Assembly: GCA_022414725.1 (NCBI GenBank)
Contig: CM039463.1
Location: 85,038,620-85,102,619 of the forward strand
From: Microglena sp. YARC
Lineage: Eukaryota > Chlorophyta > Chlorophyceae > Chlamydomonadales > Chlamydomonadaceae
Direction of reading: 5' to 3'
DNA: 64,000 bases
Under the pieces are notes generated by a model, which made no database searches, was not told the DNA's origin, and saw nothing but the letters and a program-made list of their open reading frames with translations. The translations under genes were made by a program, and so were the position numbers. This document shows positions 33,801-43,660 of the stretch, one piece after another (the stretch's first letter is position 1; each line of letters begins with the position of its first letter).

Positions 33801-34441
33801 GCACGGCGCCTACGCCCTGGGATCAAAGCAGTTATATCCTCATCATCAACCTCAGCCTCGTGCTCTGAGTCAGATTCTGATGCTAGTTCCAGCGGGACCG
33901 CAGGTATCGATTCTTCTGACATTATCGGGTCTTCAGCCACTGGCTCACTCGTTCCCTCCTTTTCATTGACCTCCTTAGGCTCTGCATCAGTCTCATCATT
34001 AGTCTCTGCTTCAGGCTCATCCTTAGGCTTTGCTTCAGTCTCATCCTTAGGCTCTGCTTCAGGCTCGTCCGTAGGCTCTGCTTCAGGCTCATCCTTAGGC
34101 TCTGCTCCAGGCTCATCCTTAGGCTCTGCTTCAGGCTCATCCGTAGGCTCTGCTTCAGGCTCTTCCGTAGGCTCTGCTTCAGGCTCATCATTAGGCTGGT
34201 CCACGGGCTCATCCTTCGGCTGGTCCTCCGGCTCATCTGCAGTCTTCTCCTCGCTTTCAGTCGAAGGGCTAAGATCATCGGGCTTGTCTTCCGTTACCTC
34301 GGCAATCTCCTCATCAGCAGTTTTTTCGTTATCCTTAGGGCTGGTTTCCTCCATGGGAATGGCTTCTGAAGTCTCTTCGGCCGAATCTTTTGAAGCCTCG
34401 ACCTCGGCTGGCTTTGCCTGATCTTTGTCCTTGTCAGCCAT
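27897..34441 (-). CDS. CASC3/Barentsz/MLN51-like exon junction complex protein (five exons, 1203 aa)
   Basis: Proposed exons: 34441-33530, 33287-33223, 32505-32397, 31426-29877 and 28872-27897. All introns are GT-AG, phases agree (0, 2, 0, 2), and the joined length is 3612 nt. Exon 1 (residues 1-304) is very acidic, with about nine 8-residue DEPEAEPK-type repeats (about 85-157). The SELOR/Btz domain is built across exons 1-4: PFQVPTTGAFWLHDDRF, then GKWTHDRFGRED; human CASC3 has the equivalent ..GLFFEHDLRG.. and WEHDKFREDE, which bind eIF4AIII. Exon 4 (363-878) is an RGG/YG-rich region with about twelve 14-residue GGRGGRGGYDDGAG-type repeats and an ADFPALGG motif. Exon 5 has KEYPALP, then a Gln/Pro/Tyr-rich tail ending HHQGPYQ and TAG. 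Family role: core EJC component on spliced mRNA, affecting mRNA localisation and decay. The assignment rests on the short SELOR motifs; the rest is low complexity. Introns 3 and 4 hold minisatellites. Confidence 0.85.
29085..29200 (+). repeat. Dispersed repeat (GGGCAAGT..CTACCCCTGGACTGT family), intronic copy
   Basis: Contains GGGGTTCAGTTCATCAGTG, GGCTGGGCAAATCACTATAG and GGCTACCCCTGGACTGTAA; matches 12330-12470. It lies in intron 4 of the CASC3-like gene. Confidence 0.55.
29205..29830 (-). repeat. ~28-bp minisatellite in intron 4 of the CASC3-like gene
   Basis: About 22 units of GATCAGCACTGATTGCGCTA plus a short variable ATTGAATT block (plus-strand reading). The unit contains the palindrome-like TGATCAGCACTGA. 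It ends about 45 bases before the exon 4 donor and contains no donor motif. Confidence 0.85.
31480..31915 (-). repeat. ~43-bp minisatellite in intron 3 of the CASC3-like gene
   Basis: About nine units of AAGTACATGCTTGGTGGGAC plus AGGGTAGGTGCATGGGGCT (plus-strand reading), starting about 55 bases upstream of the exon 4 acceptor at 31427. The deduced MYFKSPMHLPCPTKHVLQ-type frames are repeat artefacts. Confidence 0.85.
32125..32345 (+). repeat. Dispersed repeat (CCTGGTTTCTGTGGGTATT family), copy 2
   Basis: CCTGGTTTCTGTGGGTATTG at the left, GGTGAGCAGCCTAGAGTTGG and CTGAAAAATCATGGAACAAT at the right; the same order occurs at 53440-53545 on the minus strand. It lies in intron 3 of the CASC3-like gene, close to exon 3. 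Confidence 0.55.
32686..32922. mobile_element. Hairpin element in intron 2 of the CASC3-like gene
   Basis: Inverted repeat arms of about 32 bases: ATAGCCATTCAGCGGATGAT at the left and its complement ATCATCTGCTGAATGGCTA at the right, about 170 bases apart. The spacer has several AGAATTCT palindromes. Could be a solo MITE; no second copy seen in the window. Confidence 0.5.
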
Positions 34442-35000
34442 TTAAAACAAACAGCTACTCCAATTCCACGCACTAGAAAGATCAAGCAATAAAATGTAGT
34501 AAACGGTGTCAGTGTACTGGAGAATTGGGGAAGGAAACTTGAAAACTCTCGGGTGTACCTCGGCAGTACGCCTTCAAAACATCGCGAACTGATTGCGCCT
34601 CCTCACATGCGCCCGCATGCGCCCATGCGAACAGAAGAACGGCAGATCCGGCAGATCAGTCCTTGTGGAGACGAGCCATCGCACAAATTGTAGGTTCCCG
34701 GGGCGAGACGAATTGACGCCCCGTCGCCCTGGCGCAGATGGCGCTATTGAGTTTCCGAGGCAAGTGCATGTTCGATAGGAGCCCCCGAGTAGTCCAGCCT
34801 ATTCTACGGATGGACACCGGAAAAAAAACTGAAAACTCGTGAAAACTGTGGATGAGGAAGCCTAGATATGACGAGCTTTGTATGAGGCTCGGGTGTGCAG
34901 GCAAGTTGGTAGAAGGGCAGTAGTCCTCCTCGTGCAATCTTGCACCAGCAGCTTGTGGGATTGAGGGTCCTACTGCATTACCTGGAAGGGCTATGAAATA
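34442..35000. other. Upstream region of the CASC3-like gene
   Basis: Probable 5' UTR/promoter region of the minus-strand gene. No TATA-like or other recognisable element could be assigned with confidence, and no gene was recognised on either strand. Confidence 0.35.
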
Positions 35001-35531
35001 ATGGTAGTTTTTGCTTTCTCCTGCGATTCCAAACAAAAATTGCTGTATTCGGAGCACGTCAAATCAGTGATTTTCCTAAGGTTTTTGGACGAAACATTAA
35101 TAATCGTTTTGGTCCGATTCCTGGGTCTGCACTTTGGGAACATGAAAACATTATTAATCGTTTTGAACGATTCTGCACGATTACAGTTTTCCTGGAAGAA
35201 AAACGACACTAGAGTAGGGCAGTGCGCCCGTCGTACCGATGCGATGCCTATCAGGTTTGCCCGAAGTGAGAGGGCAAGGGGAAATAGCATCCAGGGAGCA
35301 TGTTGGGCGCAGTATCTCGCGAGCGGACCCTTCCCACCCCACGGACTCATTAACCCAAAACTCGCTCGGTTCCTACAAAGCAGACAGATTGCTGCAGGAA
35401 TAAATGCGATGCCCATTAGCTATCAGCTATGCCCGCGCTGGAATTTAAGGGTAGGGGGAAAAAGCAGGGATCAGCTGTCAGTCAGAGCTCCGGGGGAATT
35501 CTGCATACAGCGCGAAATTTGTAGGCATTGA
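35001..35531 (+). other. Doubtful 176-codon open frame
   Basis: Open frame without a recognised domain. It contains two TTAATCGTTTTG(A/G) blocks (35098 and 35154), and the next frame (35528-35740) continues in similarly ordinary composition. It may be a decayed gene or chance. No splice pattern or family could be supported. Confidence 0.2.
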
Positions 35532-36192
35532 TGTCGGAAGCGAGTAGAAGGGCACGCATTTCCGCCCAGTGCAAAGCATTGCTACAAGCGCGCCCAGTCA
35601 GAGCTTTGTTCCTGTTGCGAGTGAAAAACGGGCGTCTAGCATTCAATTCAACAGCAGCAGTTGAATCGTTGTGGAGGAATAGCTTCAGAGTGAGCGCTTA
35701 TAAGCGACTGAGGTTTGGTCAATACTGGTATTTAACATGATTGTTCCTGTCGCCGATTCGAACCTCCCAGTGCTGGTCCGTGAATACAAAGCTAGCGGTG
35801 CGTTGGGGCCTAACAGCTTTGACGGTCAAATGCTTAAATATTTTGTATTAGCGCTATTAGCACGCTAAAAGCATTCATCGTACACATAGTAATAGAGTAT
35901 ATTGTAGTTAGTATGAAGGGTTATAATTTACTCAGTTATGCACTGACTGTTAAGGGAGGGTGGGGTAATATACCATGGACTGAACTGCGTGCTCTTGATA
36001 GCTCGAAGTTGCATTGATTGTGGATGGAAAATAGGGGGTGCTGCACAGGTATTGCAGTGCCTGTGTCTTGGGCACGATGCTTACTACGTGCACTGCATGA
36101 GTTTTCTTTGGGGTTCTCTCAATGCTGTGCATACTGCTCAACTTAGATCAAGAAGCTTGTGGAGTTGGCTGGGTTGAATGGACTTCTTATTT

Positions 36193-36197
<5 letters not shown>

Positions 36198-36236
<39 letters not shown>
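36198..36236 (+). repeat. (TG)n microsatellite
   Basis: About 19 TG dinucleotides, pure. Confidence 0.95.
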
Positions 36237-36237
<1 letters not shown>

Positions 36238-36499
36238 ACGTTTGGGTGGGGGGTCAGTTTCGAGGTGCGCCAGTGGGTTGCATGCACTGCGTGCATTGCG
36301 TGACTCACAAACGAATTTGTTGGGATGGTGGGTGCTGTGCTGCGTTCTTGTGAGATGGATGTGTGTTGCATGCATTGCACTAGCTATGAGTGCAATTTCA
36401 TTGTTTATGGATACTCTGTATGAGTTAATGTTTTGCTTGGGGAGTGCCCGAGTGTTGCATACGCTGCCTCAGATGTTTGTAAATGTGCTGAGATGTGAC

Positions 36500-36620
36500 C
36501 CTGTGTGTTTCAGTCTAGGGGTGGCCAAATAGGAACGAGGGACCTGTCCGATGAGGAATGCTCGTTCATGAATACGGTAGTACTCTCAAATTATTGGGAT
36601 TGGGTGATTATAAACTGTCG
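36500..36620 (-). repeat. Dispersed repeat (partial, diverged copy)
   Basis: CAGTCTAGGGGTGGCCAAATAGG resembles CAGTCCAGGGGTTGGCCAAATAGG at 62718 within the 12330/25620/29085 family; the rest is diverged. Confidence 0.4.
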
Positions 36621-36760
36621 ATGAACTGGCTCCTGATGCATCACAAAACAAGCGATGGCGGATCCAAGATGTATTGAATAACTGCTTGATACCATCAAGG
36701 TAACATTACCATCAAAGGTGTTCAGGGTATTATTTTGATTCGAGAGAAAGATGACTACGG

Positions 36761-36997
36761 CAGGGAATTGTTTTCCCGCTATATATACTTAATATACTGG
36801 TAGCGATCGCGAGTTTCGACCCCGTTTAAGCGAAATGGTCTCTAAAAAGTACGAAAAAATGTTTTTTCCGTCCTAAATCCCCCCAATAAGCTTTGAAAAG
36901 CTATAAAGGCTATAGGAAGCACTCAAACGCTGTCCCTGGAGGAGGCCTAAAACCATGAAGCTTGGAAAAGAACACTTTTAGATTTGAAAAAAAACTG
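36761..36997 (-). mobile_element. hAT-like MITE, copy 3
   Basis: Reverse-orientation member of the family at 83 and 703: starts CAGGGAATTG, contains CGACCCCGTTTAAGCGAAAT and CGCTGTCCCTGGAGGAGG, and ends AAAACTG. Flanks GACTACGG (36753-36760) and GACCAAGG (36998-37005) form a mutated 8-bp target duplication. Confidence 0.65.
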
Positions 36998-37048
36998 GAC
37001 CAAGGCAATAGAAAGCCATCGATATCAGGTTCCAGGTGCACTAACCAG

Positions 37049-37246
37049 CAGGGTACTACATTTTGCCAAATTCGTCAGCGCTTAATAAAGCGCACAAACG
37101 TCAAATTGGTCAGCGCTTTGTATGTAGTTCAAAAAGCGCAAAAACTGCGTGCTGCGCCCACATGGGGTTGAAAAAACTGAGCGAAAAACGCAGTGGGGCT
37201 CAAAAAGTGCGCGTGAAATCGAGCAACCGCGCTTTTAAGTACCCTG
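37049..37246 (+). mobile_element. Mutator-like MITE, copy 2
   Basis: Bounded by GGGTACTACATTTTG and TTTTAAGTACCCTGG; shares GTCAGCGCTT, AAAAAGCGCAAAAACTGCG, TGCTGCGCCCACA and GTGGGGCTCAAAAAG with copies 1 and 3. Target duplication not clear. Confidence 0.6.
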
Positions 37247-37334
37247 GCACTAAGTTGTTGAAGGTTTCGATGAAGAGAGAGCCCGGACAGCTACCTAATC
37301 TATGCAAGAAACACAGTAACGGTCAGGGCATTTA

Positions 37335-37525
37335 TTTTCAGCGACGAGTAGCTGCTTATAGGCAGATCCCCCGGTTGGCTATCCAGCCAAAACGGGGGTA
37401 ATATAGAGCACTTGGAAGCTGACACCACCAGCTTTCAATCACTGCTGAAATATGGCGGCTTGACTCAGAAGCTGGCTCAGGGAGTTGCCTAGAAGCTGCT
37501 GTTTATAGCTGAAAAGAAAAGCTAT
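37335..37525. mobile_element. Long-TIR MITE, copy 4
   Basis: Inverted ends TTTTCAGCGACGAGTAGCTG and GCTGCTGTTTATAGCTGAAA; core ACTTGGAAGCTGACACCACC matches the other members. Confidence 0.65.
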
Positions 37526-37553
37526 GGCAACAGTGACCAGGAACACCAGGAAT

Positions 37554-37745
37554 CCCCCCCCCCCCCCCCCCCCCCCCCCCGCTTCATATAGCGAGCGCTT
37601 GTTTTGACCCCGTTTTAGCGAAATTATCGTTGTAAAAAAGTTAAAAAAACAAGTTTGTTGTATTGCCCTAGATCAGCCTCAATGCTTTTGTTCGCCCTAA
37701 AAGCTGCAAAAAAATAAAAGCAGTAAAAAGCTATATACCGTAACG
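37554..37745 (-). mobile_element. Poly-C tract (27 nt) and partial hAT-like MITE
   Basis: 37554-37580 is a pure C run. 37586-37745 matches the inner part of the hAT-like MITE in reverse (GACCCCGTTTTAGCGAAATT, CCTAAAAGCTGCAAAA) but lacks a clear left terminus and is cut off at the LINE end on the right. Confidence 0.45.
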
Positions 37746-37928
37746 CACCGAAATTGAAATTGAAATGGTTACATCCGAGTAATGTGCCATTCTCAGGACG
37801 TGAAGTTAAGGACACCAATGTGTAAGCCGGAACCAGCAGTAGTCACCATAAAAGAGTCCCCTTGTTAGAAGATCTGAATAAGCCCCTTGGCAAGATCTAA
37901 AACAAGGAGAACCAGGGAAGTTGCTAAT

Positions 37929-38128
37929 TGTTGTAGACGACTTATATGTCGCTACCTGAGTAGGCAAAGTGCGGGCCGGTTACAACCATGTCCCGAGTTA
38001 CCTGCCGCCATGCATGCAGTACTGTGCACTACAAACTGCATGCCTATATCATCGCCACTGTGCGACTTGGTCTCTCACTTCTATCTATTGTAACAATTGA
38101 GTCTGCAGTGTATCTCCCGATTACTTAA
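37929..38128 (+). repeat. 5' LTR of the Copia-type element
   Basis: About 200 bp starting TGTTGTAGACGACTTATATG; about 95% like 43661-43856. Preceded by CTAAT (37924-37928), which recurs after the 3' LTR. The right border (GATTACTTAA) lacks the usual CA; just after it GGTTATG resembles the start of a copia-style primer site complementary to the initiator-tRNA anticodon region. Confidence 0.8.
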
Positions 38129-38850
38129 GGTTATGCGCTACCATCCGAGCATTCAAGAGAACTGACCGCTGCGTCCAAGATTTGGATCAGTCTCCTTTGC
38201 CGCTGCTGACTTGCTCGCCCGCTCGCCGTTGCTTCATTCATTGCCCGCCTGCCGCTGCTGGAGTATCGCCCGCATCGTATTCAATAACGTGAGTGGAGAA
38301 GTCTTGGAATGTCTGCCATTGTCACCAGAAACACGGAGTCAGAACGATCTCCTATCGTGAGAAAATTGTGCTCTAGTTATTGCGTGGTAACTAGCTACTG
38401 CCAGACCGGAAGGTGAAATCCCAGCCACCAAACTGTAGTCCGCCTTCGCCGGCTACTTTTACCCCCTCATCTCCGCTGGATTCTTTTGGGTCCCCCTTTG
38501 CGGCCCCGTCTCCTTCCCCCGCTTCTACTCACCAACATCCCCTCACCCTGTTATCAACCCCTCTATCAGCTTAAGCGCGGTCAATAGTGGACAAGGAAGC
38601 TGTCACTGTGTCATGGAAGCTGACACAGTACGACAGAAAAGCTGTTACTGTCCATCAGAGATCGTTCTAAGGACACACAAAAGAAGTCAGCAGGTTATAA
38701 ACAGCGGGTGTAACACACCAGATGCTGATACCCTCCAAATCCCCTTTCCCCGACTCCGAAACAACACTGCTACTCAACCCCACATCCTGTGTCCAAGACT
38801 CCCTGCTCAACACCTCTACAATGCAAGCCTCCAACCCAAGATTTCCCGTC
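38129..38850 (+). other. Leader region of the Copia-type element
   Basis: Sequence between the 5' LTR and the gag-like frame. It opens with GGTTATGCGCTACC (possible primer site); frames are short and C-rich. No separate gene recognised. Confidence 0.4.
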
Positions 38851-38851
38851 T

Positions 38852-39568
38852 ATGAAGGAGGCCCAGGCATCGGTGATCACTGCAGGATGCTTGTCTTCCA
38901 CATCAAATCCACACCAGGATGCTACTTCATCGGCATCGATGCAGATAGAGCTCGATGCCGTCCCTGCACATGAACCAGCCACAGGCAGTGAGTATCCCTT
39001 TGTCGAATCTGCACGCCTTGATCCTGATAATCAAGACCCAGGTCTGGCTGCTATTGTTACTCCTACTAGGATTACCAGCCAGAAGAACTACCAGGCCTTC
39101 ATGATTGTTATCCAGTCCCTGTATAAACCCATCCAGACAGCCCTCCTAACCAACACTGACATAGCCACCAAGGCCATTAGATTTCTCAAGCGACAGTATG
39201 GAGCTGTTGCTGGAGATATGGAGTACTCATCCTTCCAGGCCATGTACAATACTGGCATAGGTATGGAAGAAGGCCTCACAGCCTACCTGGTAAGATGCCA
39301 GGAAATGTACTCCCTGATCACTACTGATGCAGATGGTGTTTCCCACATGTCCACGGACACATTCCACACCATCCTGGTCAAGGGATTGAAACCTCGCCCT
39401 GAATTCTCTGGGTTCGTTCAATCCTATCACACCCTCCTCATCCCTGACTTCATGGCCCTCTCTTCAGCACTCATACAATTTGCCACGGTTACCTCCCTTG
39501 CCCAATCTTGCATCAGTGGTGTTTCAAACCCCTTTGACATGGCTGCTGGTGCTTACAACAGCCGCTAG
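38852..39568 (+). pseudogene. gag-like protein of the Copia-type element
   Basis: In-frame ATG at 38852 (MKEAQASVITAG); the frame is open from 38789. It resembles Copia-lineage gag (UBN2 type): a helical N-terminal part with NYQAFMIVIQSLYKPIQTAL, then AIRFLKRQYG, MEEGLTAYLVRCQEMYSLI and TILVKGLKPRPEFSGFVQS. The frame ends at a TAG that lies in the direct repeat flanking the SINE: the other copy of that repeat reads CGCTAT where this one reads CGCTAG, so the stop came with or after the SINE insertion. The zinc knuckle that should follow lies beyond the SINE. Confidence 0.7.
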
Positions 39569-39579
39569 AGGTATGATGA

Positions 39580-39799
39580 AAGGTAATGATAACGCCTGGT
39601 GGGGCGTGGTGTTAATAAGGGAGCCCGTCGTACGTGGGTGGGGAGCGGTCTCCTACCTCGACAAGCTACCATCGCGGTTGACGACGACCTGCAACGCAAA
39701 GAGCGAACCGTAGGGGGAGTCGAACCCCCGACTCTTCTTCCTCAAGCGATCTGGTCTACCACTAGACCATTGTATATCACTGAAAGGGGCTGTAAACCT
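39580..39799 (-). mobile_element. tRNA-derived SINE, copy 2, inside gag
   Basis: Minus-strand SINE with B-box GGTTCGACTCC and an A-box-like TGGTCTAGTGG on the same strand, followed by the family body (GGGCTCCCTTATTAAC, CACGCCCCACCAGGCG, TTATCATTAC). Flanked by a ~25-bp direct repeat (39555-39579 and 39800-39824, ACAACAGCCGCTA then AGGTATGATGA), the mark of target-primed insertion. It separates gag from the zinc knuckle. The tRNA-like part does not fold into a normal anticodon arm, so it is not a tRNA gene. Confidence 0.7.
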
Positions 39800-39834
39800 A
39801 CAACAGCCGCTATAGGTATGATGATAGAGACCAC

Positions 39835-40748
39835 CATGACTTGCTACAATTGTGGTGGGTATATATGGACACTCATCCACCAGATGCCCCAGTGAGAACA
39901 CCAGAGGAGCCTACAAGCCTGTGGCAGATGCTCAATCCAACTCTGCCACCACTGGATCCAAGTCTCCCCCAAGAAGGAGGAGTGGCTCCAGGTCCCCCCC
40001 CCCCAAGGACAGATCTGGCAAGAAGACTGGATCTGACCGACGAAGGTGCAAGATCAAGCCCAGGGGCCGCCGCGCCAATGTTGCTGATGAAGATGCCTCA
40101 ACATCTGACTCATCAGACAGTGAGGAGGACAATCATGTGCACAACTTCATGGCTTTGACTCTGGTCCCTGACATTGACCTCTGCCCTGCAAAGTTTGCTG
40201 ATGACAACAAGAGAGGCAAGCCTGTGTACTTTGCTCCCCTGGAAAACTTTGCCTTCTTTGCCCATATGAATGACCATAATGCTTTCACACTAGAAGAAGA
40301 TGATGATGACATGCCAGCACTTGCCTCAGACTCTGATGATGATAACTACCAAGATTTCCCTGGCTCTACAGCCTTCTCCCCCCTGACTTTCAGTGATGCC
40401 CTGGAAGAGAACTGGGTGTGTGATTCTGGTGCAACTGCTCATGTTACCAGCCAATCCAACAACCTGTCCCATGTTCAGGACCTTGATGATCCAGTCATCC
40501 TCAGGCTTGCCTCTGCAGATGCTCCACCCATCATCTGCAACAAGAAAGGCAGAGCCTACCTGAAGAGACTAGATGGATCCCTGATCATCCTGAATGATGT
40601 ACTGCTGGCACCACCCAAGAGCACTTGTAACATCCTCAGTGTGCATGCTGCCATCCAGAGGTCACCTGGGCTGTCTGTGTCCATGACACGACAACCTGCA
40701 GTCTTCACCATCAACAAGAAGTCATCCTCCAAGCAGGTACTGTCCTGA
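39835..40748 (+). pseudogene. Zinc-knuckle remnant and Copia-type aspartic protease
   Basis: TMTCYNCGG and, in the next frame, YGHSSTRCP together make a CCHC zinc knuckle broken by a frameshift near 39855. It continues into a Ser/Arg/Pro-rich and acidic linker, then ENWVCDSGATAHVTSQ, the retropepsin active site (DSGA), with the usual downstream VLLAPPKSTCNILSVHAA block. It ends at TGA after KQVLS without reaching integrase. Confidence 0.7.
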
Positions 40749-40923
40749 AGCAAGTAACATGGAATCTACCTGACGGATGTCATCAGACCCTCCCAGGCAT
40801 GCCCAGACTTGCCAACAAGTTCCTCAGATGACTCCATGACTCTCTGGGAGACCAAGCACACCACTGGAGGCCAAGTAAGAGTACTGGAGGTCAGTAAAGC
40901 TTAGGACCCCACCTGAGTGTACC

Positions 40924-41328
40924 ATGATCCTCTCCCATTCTCCAGTCCCTGCTGATGGGGATCTCCCCTCTAAGCCACCGGTGCCCCAACCAGCAGTACT
41001 GCCCCACAATCCTACTCCCCCAGCACCACTGCAGACTTGGCGCCAGGGACTAAGCGACAGACCTGCCTCATCCCTCCAGATGCCATACCGGATTGTTGAA
41101 ACACCCATGTCTACACACGTCACCACTACTCCTCCACCACCTCTAGCCCTCATCCCTGCCCAAGCCCAAGCCCAAGCCCAAGGCAGAAGAGAGCTAGATG
41201 CTCTGAGGTCCCAGTTCAGAAGAGTGTATGAGGAGTATGATGGATCACCACATGGTCATGACCTGTTCCAGACCGACCTGCCATACCTCCTGTCTCCTGA
41301 TGGGGAGTACCTTTACTTCCCTGACTGA
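40924..41328 (+). pseudogene. Unrecognised ORF in the Copia-type element
   Basis: 134-codon Pro-rich frame with an AQAQAQAQ run, followed by another open frame 41356-41635 (FINHSGDLRSRFAVNLQRL..) that is interrupted by the MITE at 41637. No retroviral enzyme domain recognised; it may be captured or degenerate sequence. Confidence 0.35.
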
Positions 41329-41636
41329 ATCCAAGCTGACACCCCTGAAGCAGGGGTGGACTTACCCTTAGGTGTGATGAACTCCAATGTGTCCCCCACT
41401 GTGTCCACCACTGTCAAGTTCATCAACCACTCTGGGGACCTTCGCTCCAGGTTTGCAGTTAACCTGCAGAGACTCAACCTTCATCCCACTGCTCCCCTGA
41501 TCAATTGTAGCTTGAGAAAACCACTGGGACAGATAGTTGACGACTTCCACCCCAAGTTCTCCCAGCTCCTGCAAGATGAGATCCTCCAGCACTCCTCAAG
41601 AGACATGCACTCTGACCCATCCACCGTGTGTGCACC

Positions 41637-41830
41637 AGGTTACTTCAAATTACCAAATTGGCCAGCGCTTTAGCGCACTTGAAAACAAAAAAACTGCGCA
41701 TTGTAGTGCAAAAAGCGCAAAAATTGCCTGCAGCGCCCACAAGGGGTTGCAAAAAACTGCGCTTAAAGCGCAGAGGGGGTCAAAAATTCAGCGCTCAAAA
41801 GCGCAAAAGCGCGCGCTTTGAATTACCCTG
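41637..41830 (+). mobile_element. Mutator-like MITE, copy 3, with perfect 9-bp duplication
   Basis: Ends AGGTTACTTCAAA and TTTGAATTACCCTG, interior with CCAGCGCTTTAGCGC, AAAAAGCGCAAAAATTGC and CTGCAGCGCCCACA. Flanked on both sides by GTGTGCACC (41628-41636 and 41831-41839), a perfect 9-bp target duplication, as for Mutator-type elements. Confidence 0.75.
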
Positions 41831-41981
41831 GTGTGCACCCCTCATCAAGCACACCAAGAGGCTGCAACTACTTGTCCAGGCCGACCCCAAAGTGACCAGA
41901 AAGAACAAAGCCACTCTGCGGTGGGCCATCTGTCCCCAGGCTGCCTTGGTACAAGCCCACTATGCATTCCTCAACTTTTAA

Positions 41982-42665
41982 CCCAACATGCTCAGATTCG
42001 TTCTATAGCACAGTTTAGAATGGGTTCCCATTGGCTGAACACAGAAAGAATGAGGGTGGTGGATAGAGCACACATCCCTCGCTCAATGAGACACTGTCAA
42101 ATGTGTGGGTTCCAAAAAACTGAGGATGAAATGCATATGTTTGAGTGCCCTTTTTATAATGATATTCGCCTCCGCTACCAGAATCTGTTTACAGATATTT
42201 ATAGGCATGTCCATGAGGATACCGACTTAACCGTATGGAATGTGGAATTCTGCGATTCCACATTCAGAACCTTTATGAATGGAAATGGCACTAAGTCTTT
42301 TTGGAGCAACCTAGCCGACTATCTTTCTACTTGTAGAAGAGCAAGACAGGAAGCCCTGGACTGCTTAGTGCACCGTAATTTATTATCCCTTTTTTTTCTT
42401 CTTGAGACTTCTCATTTGTTAGCTTCTTACCTCCGCCACTGTAAGTGGTTGAGATCTGGGTCCTGCTCTAAGGGGTTTAATACCTACGCCACCAAAACGG
42501 TGGTTGGGAGTTTGGTTTGTTTGTCCTCGACACACCCTGATGTAATGGGTTTTTTGCTTTGTGGGTGCTTTTTCTTTTTTGTTTAAAGCACAGAGTCTCA
42601 TACAACCTCGCGGTGTCAAGTAGACTTTAACATGTAATGTAATGTAATGTAATGTAATGTAATGC
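41982..42665 (+). mobile_element. 5'-truncated LINE fragment of a second family
   Basis: The coding frame has the C-terminal zinc-finger region of a non-LTR retrotransposon: MRHCQMCGFQKTEDEMHMFE, then CPFYNDIRLRY. The frame continues to about 42585. The fragment ends in a (TAATG)n tail (42633-42665), a typical LINE 3' microsatellite. It is in the opposite orientation to the large LINE and inside the Copia-type element. Confidence 0.7.
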
Positions 42666-43660
42666 ACCATGCAGAGCTGTGTGCAACCTGGGGGGTAAGT
42701 GATCTGCATCAATGACTTGAGCATGGACTGGACACCTGATCCAGCTGTATCCCCCAACCCTGCCATCACGACCCAGACGTTTTGAGGTCTTCCTGATCAA
42801 GATGACCAAGCAGTTGACCCAGGATGGATACCCCCCCCCCCCCCCCCCCCATGGCACTTAGTGGCCATGACTCTAGCATTTTTGACCAGTAAAAAATAGT
42901 ATAGAACACTCTAGGAATTAATCCCTGTACTGCCACATGTACCGCACCAGTATTTCTCCCCTTTAGTTTTCTTGCCCTAATTTACATTGGTACTCATTTG
43001 CATACCCCTGAAGTCTCCCTCACAAAAGCAGCAGTGTACACTGACAGGCTATCATTGTTTTCTTCTAAACTGGCACACCTCATTATTTATCCTATTTATC
43101 CACCTGGATAAATATTATGAAGCGACATGGGATCTCTAACTTTATTCAAAACATGATGCCTTCTCTGATTTTATACCTAGTCATAGACTTAGCTCCCAAA
43201 TCATGGGGGGGCCAGTTCACAGACATCCTGTTCTTAAGAAAAAACGCTAGTAGTTAGCCTAGCCTGCACATTTCCTGCAGTTTTTTTCACTTAAGCAATA
43301 AGCTAGATCCTGCAGCTTCCCTGCAGCTCCTCTCTTCAGCAACTGTGAATAATGCTGTACCTTCCCTGCAGATCTATCCCACCTGACTTTTAGTGATGCC
43401 CTGCAGATCTATCCACCTTTTGATCCTGCACCTTCCCAGCAGCTTCATCTAGCATATATATTTATTGCCCCATATACTATGAGGCTCCCCAGGTGCTTCC
43501 TTCCCCAGTCATGACCTGAATGAATTTATTATCTAGTCCTTGACAAAGCAGACCAGCTCTAGTTACAGGCCCCCTTGTATATATATTTAAATAGTTCCCT
43601 TTGCCCCTCAGTTAATCCCAGGAATTCTTGTCTACAAGAATACCAGGGATTGGGGGGGGG
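42666..43660 (+). other. 3' part of the Copia-type element before the LTR
   Basis: Non-coding remainder with a poly-C tract (42831-42850) and short CCTGCAG/CTTCCCTGCAG repeats (about 43265-43445). It ends in the G-rich polypurine tract at 43650-43660. No gene recognised. Confidence 0.5.

Noticed and set aside
33600..34421. Plus-strand Ser-rich frame of 273 codons
   Set aside because: Antisense shadow of the acidic first exon of the CASC3-like gene.
39700..39790. A tRNA gene on the minus strand
   Set aside because: A- and B-box-like motifs are present but no proper anticodon stem or acceptor pairing can be drawn. The sequence is continuous with a SINE body and flanked by a target duplication.
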